Source: Methanoregulaceae archaeon UBA288
GTDB lineage: Archaea; Halobacteriota; Methanomicrobia; Methanomicrobiales; Methanospirillaceae
Length of the DNA: 16,041 nt
Assembly: GCA_002495225.1 (NCBI GenBank)
Contig: DAEF01000062.1
Coordinates: 658-16,698 of the forward strand
Direction of reading: 5' to 3'
Made by a program: the position numbers and the translations under genes. The notes under the pieces were generated by a model. It ran no database searches and was not told the origin of the DNA. It saw only the letters and a program-made list of their open reading frames with translations. The first letter of the stretch is position 1. Each line of letters opens with the position of its first letter. Below are positions 12,369-16,041 of the stretch, piece after piece.

Positions 12369-14368
12369 TAACGATCGTCTCGCCGACCAAGGCGGGGTAT
12401 CGCCTGCTCTTCTTCGACGGCCGGATCGTCACGGCGGTCGGGCAGGTCACCCTCGCCGAGACCCCGAAAGGGATCCGGCCGAAGGAGTACCGGGTCCGGC
12501 AGGCGGGCCGGCGCCAGTACCGGAACACACCGACGAAGGAGCTCGTCAACCTTCTCCGCTCGACCGAGGTGATGCTGACCGGACCCATGCCCGCGTTCGA
12601 GTCCTTCCTCGCCGATCTCCAGGTGCGGTCGAGGCCGCTCGACGCCTGCCGGCTCTGCCTGCTCGAGGATCGCGTCACCCAGGTCCGCGAGAAGGACGCG
12701 GTCCGGTACGGGAACGAGCTGATCTGCCTGCCCTGCGCCCGGCGCGAGCTCCGGCGCGAGGTCGCCCACTTCGGCCGGATGGCGAGGGGCGCGATGGGCC
12801 ACCTCGACGAGCTCCTCTACCGCTACCGCGACATCGACCGCGTCCTCGCGACGATCCAGCCCGAGACCTCGCGGAGGAAGTCGACGCTCTACGACCGGGT
12901 CGAGGCGCACGAGGTCGGCGAGACGCAGGCGATCGAGGAGCTGCCCCTCCCGCGCGTGTTCGTCGAGGCCGCGGGGGTCGAACGGCTGATGCCGGTCCAG
13001 CAGCTCTCGGTCGAGGCCGGCCTCCTCTTCGGCAAGGATCTGCTCGTGGTCGCGGCCACCGCTTCGGGCAAGACGTTCATCGGCGAGATGGCCGGGCTCA
13101 AGAACTACGTCGAGGGGCGCGGGCGGATGCTCTTCCTCGTCCCCCTCGTCGCGCTCGCGGTCCAGAAGCACCAGCGCTTCGCCGAGCGGTACGGGCCGTT
13201 CGCGAAGGCCTCCCTCCAGATCGGGGCCGCGCGAATCCGGCTGGCCGAGAACCGCGGCGGCGGCTCGCGCGACCCGCGGGCGCCCCTGATCGTCGGGACC
13301 TACGAGGGGGTCGACCACCAGCTCCGGCTCGGCCGGTTTCCATCAAAGGTCGGCACGGTCGTGATCGACGAGATCCAGATGCTCGAGGACCCCGAGCGGG
13401 GCCACCGGCTCGACGGTTTGATCGCGCGGCTCAAGCACCTCTACCCGCATGCCCAGTTCCTCTACCTCTCGGCCACGATCGGCTCGCCGAAGCTGCTCGC
13501 GAAGAAACTCGGCGCGACCCTGGTCCGGTACGAGAGCCGGCCCGTGCCCCTCGACCGCCACCTGGTCTTCGTCGAGCGAAAAGAGAAGATCCCGACGATA
13601 AAACGGCTCGTGGACGAGGAGTACCGCAAGGTCTCGTCGAAGGGGTTCCACGGCCAGACGATCGTCTTCACGAACTCCCGCGCCCGATGCCACCAGGTGG
13701 CCGAGCAGCTCGGGCCGAAGGTGGGGGCCTACCACGCCGGGCTGACCTCGCAGGAGCGGCGCGAGGTCGAGGACCGGTTCATGCGGGGCAAGCTCGCGGC
13801 CGTCGTGACCACGGCAGCGCTCGGGGCCGGGGTCGACTTCCCGGCCTCGCAGGTGATCTTCGACGCGCTCGCGATGGGGATCTCCTGGCTCACGGTCCAG
13901 GAGTTCCAGCAGATGTCGGGGCGGGCCGGCCGGCCCGACTTCCACGACGAGGGGAAGGTGATGGTGCTCGCCGAGCCCGGCGCGACCTACTCGCGCGACT
14001 CCTCGACCACCGAGGAGGCGGTCGCGGTCCAGCTCCTGAAGGGCGAGATGGGCGAGGTCGCCCCGGTTTACGACCTCGAGCAGTCGAGCGAGGAGTTCGC
14101 CGCGAACGCGGTCGTCGCGAAGGGCGACTCGGTCGCCATCGCCGCGCTCGAGGACCGGATGGTCGGGGAGCTGGAGCCCGTGCTCCCGACCCTCCTGACC
14201 CACAAGCTCGTCACCGAGCGGCCGGGCCGGGTCGAGCTGACGCCGCTCGCGCGGGTGATGGCCGAGCACTTCGTAGGGGTCGAGCGCCTGCTTCGGATCC
14301 GGCGGCTCGTGCAGAAAGAGAACGACCCGATCGAGATCCTGACCGGGCTCGAGTGCGAGCCCGACTGA
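12365..14368 (+). CDS. Ski2/Hel308-like superfamily 2 helicase with N-terminal Cys4 motif (DUF5814-type)
   Basis: A 667-residue protein whose ATG overlaps the upstream stop as ATGA. The N-terminal 190 residues are an archaeal extension with a zinc-binding-type motif CRLC (95-98) and CLPC (121-124). Helicase motifs follow: I ATASGKT (231-237), Ia LVPLVALAVQ (258-267), II DEIQ (335-338, where Hel308/Ski2 relatives usually have DEVH or DEIH), III SAT (369-371), IV IVFTNSR (433-439), V around TTAALGAGVDFP (482-493) and VI QMSGRAGRP (516-524), which is the Ski2/Hel308 form. The long C-terminal winged-helix and ratchet domains of Hel308 are shortened. It is probably an ATP-driven DNA or RNA helicase; the substrate is unknown. 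Tight linkage to two wHTH regulators suggests a joint role. Confidence 0.83.
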   Translation: MITIVSPTKAGYRLLFFDGRIVTAVGQVTLAETPKGIRPKEYRVRQAGRRQYRNTPTKELVNLLRSTEVMLTGPMPAFESFLADLQVRSRPLDACRLCLLEDRVTQVREKDAVRYGNELICLPCARRELRREVAHFGRMARGAMGHLDELLYRYRDIDRVLATIQPETSRRKSTLYDRVEAHEVGETQAIEELPLPRVFVEAAGVERLMPVQQLSVEAGLLFGKDLLVVAATASGKTFIGEMAGLKNYVEGRGRMLFLVPLVALAVQKHQRFAERYGPFAKASLQIGAARIRLAENRGGGSRDPRAPLIVGTYEGVDHQLRLGRFPSKVGTVVIDEIQMLEDPERGHRLDGLIARLKHLYPHAQFLYLSATIGSPKLLAKKLGATLVRYESRPVPLDRHLVFVERKEKIPTIKRLVDEEYRKVSSKGFHGQTIVFTNSRARCHQVAEQLGPKVGAYHAGLTSQERREVEDRFMRGKLAAVVTTAALGAGVDFPASQVIFDALAMGISWLTVQEFQQMSGRAGRPDFHDEGKVMVLAEPGATYSRDSSTTEEAVAVQLLKGEMGEVAPVYDLEQSSEEFAANAVVAKGDSVAIAALEDRMVGELEPVLPTLLTHKLVTERPGRVELTPLARVMAEHFVGVERLLRIRRLVQKENDPIEILTGLECEPD

Positions 14369-14402
14369 TCCGGCCGGCCACGTCCCAGCGGGTGGCTCCG
14401 TC

Positions 14403-14410
14403 GATATAAT
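14403..14410 (+). promoter_or_regulatory. Probable TATA box for the hydrolyase operon
   Basis: GATATAAT stands about 30 bp before the ATG at 14439, predicting transcription start within a few bases of the start codon. This agrees with the absence of an SD there, so the large-subunit mRNA is probably leaderless or nearly so. It lies in the 70-bp gap after the helicase stop, separating the two transcription units. Confidence 0.55.
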
Positions 14411-14438
14411 GTGACCTGAAAGCCAATCTGACCTCACG

Positions 14439-15698
14439 ATGTCAATGGGCTCCACGCTTGTAGAGAAGGTCTTCTCCGGCCGCTGCGGGACCGACGTCCG
14501 GGCCGGCGAGGTCGTGATGGCCCCGCTCGACGCCGCGATGATCCACGACATCACGGGCCCGCTCGCCATCCGGACCTTCCGCGAGATGGGCGGCGAGCGC
14601 GTCTTCGACCCGGCCCGGGTCGTGATGCTCTTCGACCACCAGGTGCCCGCCGACTCGATCGCCGCGGCCGAGAACCAGGCGTTCATGCGCGGGTTCGCGG
14701 CCGAGCAGGGGATCCTCAACTACGACCTCCGCGAGGGGGTCTGCCACCAGGTCGTCCTTGAGAAGGGGCGGGCCGCGCCGGGCGAGATCGTGATCGGCTC
14801 GGACTCGCACACCTGCATGTACGGCGCGGTGGGCGCGTTCGCGACCGGGGTCGGCTCGACCGACATGGGCTTCGCCCTCCGCTTCGGCGCGCTCTACTTC
14901 CGCGTGCCCGAGACGGTCCGGGCGACCGTGACGGGGGCGTTTGCCGACCGGGTCGGGCCGAAGGATCTGATCCTCTCGATCGTCGGTGACATCGGCGCGG
15001 ACGGCGCGACGTACCGCGCGGTCGAGTTCGGCGGCGAGGCCGTCTCCTCCATGCGGATGCCCGGCCGCATGACCCTCTGCAACATGGCGATCGAGATGGG
15101 CGCGAAGGCCGGGATCGTTTCGCCCGACGCGACGACCTGGGAGTACGTCCGGGCCCGCCGCCCGGGCGCGACCCCGTTCGAGCTCGCGTCCGACCCCGAC
15201 GCCGCCTTCGCCGAGACCCGGACCTACGACGCCTCGGTCCTCGAGCCGCAGGTGGCCGTGCCCCACAACGTCGACAACGTGGTCCCGGTCTCGAAGGTAG
15301 CCGGGACGCATGTGGACCAGGTCTTCATCGGGTCGTGCACGAACGGCCGATTCGAGGACCTGGCCGAGGCGGCGGAGGTGCTCGGCGACCAATCGTTCGC
15401 GGAGAGCGTCCGGGTGATCGTGATCCCGGCCTCGCGGGACGAGTACCTGAAGGCGCTCAGGGCGGGGCTCATCGAGCGGTTCGTCACTGCCGGCGCGCTC
15501 GTGGAGGCGCCGTGCTGCGGTCCCTGCATGGGCGGGGCCTTCGGCCTGCTCGCGCCGGGCGAGGTCTCGCTCTCGACCTCGAACCGGAACTTTAGGGGCA
15601 GGCAGGGCTCGACCGAGGGACTGGTCTACCTCGCCTCGGCGGCGACGGCCGCGGCCTCGGCGATCGCGGGCGAGATCACCGACCCGCGGGAGGTGTGA
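14439..15698 (+). CDS. leuC/hacA: Homoaconitase / 3-isopropylmalate dehydratase large subunit
   Basis: A 419-residue protein of the aconitase superfamily, archaeal LeuC/HacA type, carrying the [4Fe-4S] cluster that dehydrates and rehydrates its substrate. Cluster ligands are visible as Cys300 (GSCTNGR) and Cys360/Cys363 (CCGPCMGG). Other signatures are MLFDHQVPADS (63-73), GSDSHTCMYGAVGAFATGVGSTD (120-142) and the C-terminal STSNRNFRGRQGS. The length is normal. ATG 14439 is used; a second in-frame ATG at 14445 is possible. The partner small subunit starts 2 bp after the stop. The pathway is either leucine synthesis (isopropylmalate) or 2-oxoacid chain extension from homocitrate toward coenzyme B; methanogens carry paralogues for both and sequence motifs here do not settle it. 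Confidence 0.92.
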   Translation: MSMGSTLVEKVFSGRCGTDVRAGEVVMAPLDAAMIHDITGPLAIRTFREMGGERVFDPARVVMLFDHQVPADSIAAAENQAFMRGFAAEQGILNYDLREGVCHQVVLEKGRAAPGEIVIGSDSHTCMYGAVGAFATGVGSTDMGFALRFGALYFRVPETVRATVTGAFADRVGPKDLILSIVGDIGADGATYRAVEFGGEAVSSMRMPGRMTLCNMAIEMGAKAGIVSPDATTWEYVRARRPGATPFELASDPDAAFAETRTYDASVLEPQVAVPHNVDNVVPVSKVAGTHVDQVFIGSCTNGRFEDLAEAAEVLGDQSFAESVRVIVIPASRDEYLKALRAGLIERFVTAGALVEAPCCGPCMGGAFGLLAPGEVSLSTSNRNFRGRQGSTEGLVYLASAATAAASAIAGEITDPREV

Positions 15699-15700
15699 CG

Positions 15701-16041
15701 ATGACCGAACAGATTCTCAAAGAGGAAGGCACGGTCCGGACCGTGGTGCTGCCGGAGGGCGCGGGAGCCCCGCGCGTCTGGAAGTTCGGGGACGACATCG
15801 ACACGGACGCGATCATCCCCGGCCGGTTCCTGACCATCAACGACCCGGTCGAGCTCGCGAAGCACGCCTTCGAGGGGACGCGCGACGAGTTCGCGTCCTC
15901 GGTGCTTCCCGGCGACATCGTCGTCGGCGGCCGGAACTTCGGCATGGGCTCGTCCCGCGAGCACGCGCCGCTGGCGCTGAAGGGCGCCGGCGTCCGGTAC
16001 GTGGTCGCCGAGTCCTTCGCCCGGATCTTCTACCGGAACGC
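15701..16041 (+). CDS. leuD/hacB: Homoaconitase / 3-isopropylmalate dehydratase small subunit, 3' truncated by the window
   Basis: The first 113 residues are present; the family is about 160-170 residues, so the C-terminal third is beyond the window. GGGAGGTG at 15688-15695 is a strong SD for the ATG at 15701, two bases after the large-subunit stop, so the subunits are coupled. Signatures: KFGDDIDTDAIIPGRF (28-43), NFGMGSSREHAP (79-90) and VVAESFARIFYRN (101-113). There is an N-terminal extension of about 20 residues before the usual family start. The substrate-recognition loop after IIPGR reads FLTI (43-46), aligned with the YLRT loop of the Methanocaldococcus homoaconitase small subunit (from memory of that sequence). 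The loop does not match that type, so substrate is left open. Confidence 0.9.
   Translation, partial: MTEQILKEEGTVRTVVLPEGAGAPRVWKFGDDIDTDAIIPGRFLTINDPVELAKHAFEGTRDEFASSVLPGDIVVGGRNFGMGSSREHAPLALKGAGVRYVVAESFARIFYRN

Noticed and set aside
13343..14719. Long minus-strand frames opposite the helicase and opposite the hydrolyase large subunit
   Set aside because: They are antisense shadows with biased composition; the plus-strand genes carry all helicase and aconitase motifs.
1..16041. CRISPR arrays, tRNA or rRNA genes
   Set aside because: No regularly spaced repeats and no tRNA-like or rRNA-like sequence was noticed when reading both strands. A short RNA gene could still be missed without a covariance-model search.

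Overview
This window looks like chromosomal DNA of a high-G+C methanogenic archaeon, most plausibly a Methanoculleus-like member of the Methanomicrobiales. The evidence is a CdhA-type CO dehydrogenase subunit next to CooC-type nickel ATPases, a HypF hydrogenase maturation factor, archaeal (homo)aconitase-like large and small subunits, archaeal winged-helix regulators, archaeal TATA elements and short or absent 5' leaders. The lineage is inferred from protein content only. I see no tRNA, rRNA, CRISPR array or transposase.

Layout. (1) 1-2618, minus strand: the 5' third of cdhA (cut by the window edge), preceded by two CooC-like P-loop ATPases that overlap by 4 bp. (2) 2697-4954, plus strand: a COG1313/PflX-type radical SAM gene broken in the middle of its CxxxCxxC cluster motif by a 1,327-bp segment flanked by a 6-bp direct repeat (TGGGCT). 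Removing the segment and one repeat copy restores the motif in frame. A second lesion, one extra base in a G run near the 3' end, shifts the last residues. The inserted segment carries two minus-strand genes for membrane proteins built from related repeat units. (3) 5265-7855: a LURP-one-related protein, a six-helix K+-channel-like protein and a convergent CLC-type chloride channel whose 3' end overlaps the K+ channel gene. (4) 7987-11011, minus strand: hypF followed by a lone trpF with an odd Pro/Gly/Arg-rich tail. (5) 11063-14368, plus strand: a tightly overlapping trio of two wHTH regulators and a Ski2-like helicase with an N-terminal Cys4 motif. It is divergent from hypF across a 52-bp spacer that contains a perfect 14-bp palindrome. 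(6) 14439-16041, plus strand: large and small subunits of a homoaconitase/isopropylmalate isomerase, the latter truncated by the window end.

How the genes fit together. Region 1 serves Ni insertion into, and function of, the acetyl-CoA decarbonylase/synthase. HypF serves Ni-Fe hydrogenase cofactor synthesis, so two nickel-enzyme maturation systems are present, though not adjacent. The hydrolyase pair belongs to 2-oxoacid chain elongation (coenzyme B) or leucine synthesis. The most unusual features are the interrupted radical SAM gene with its membrane-protein insert, the CooC paralogue lacking the signature lysine, and the regulator-regulator-helicase operon.
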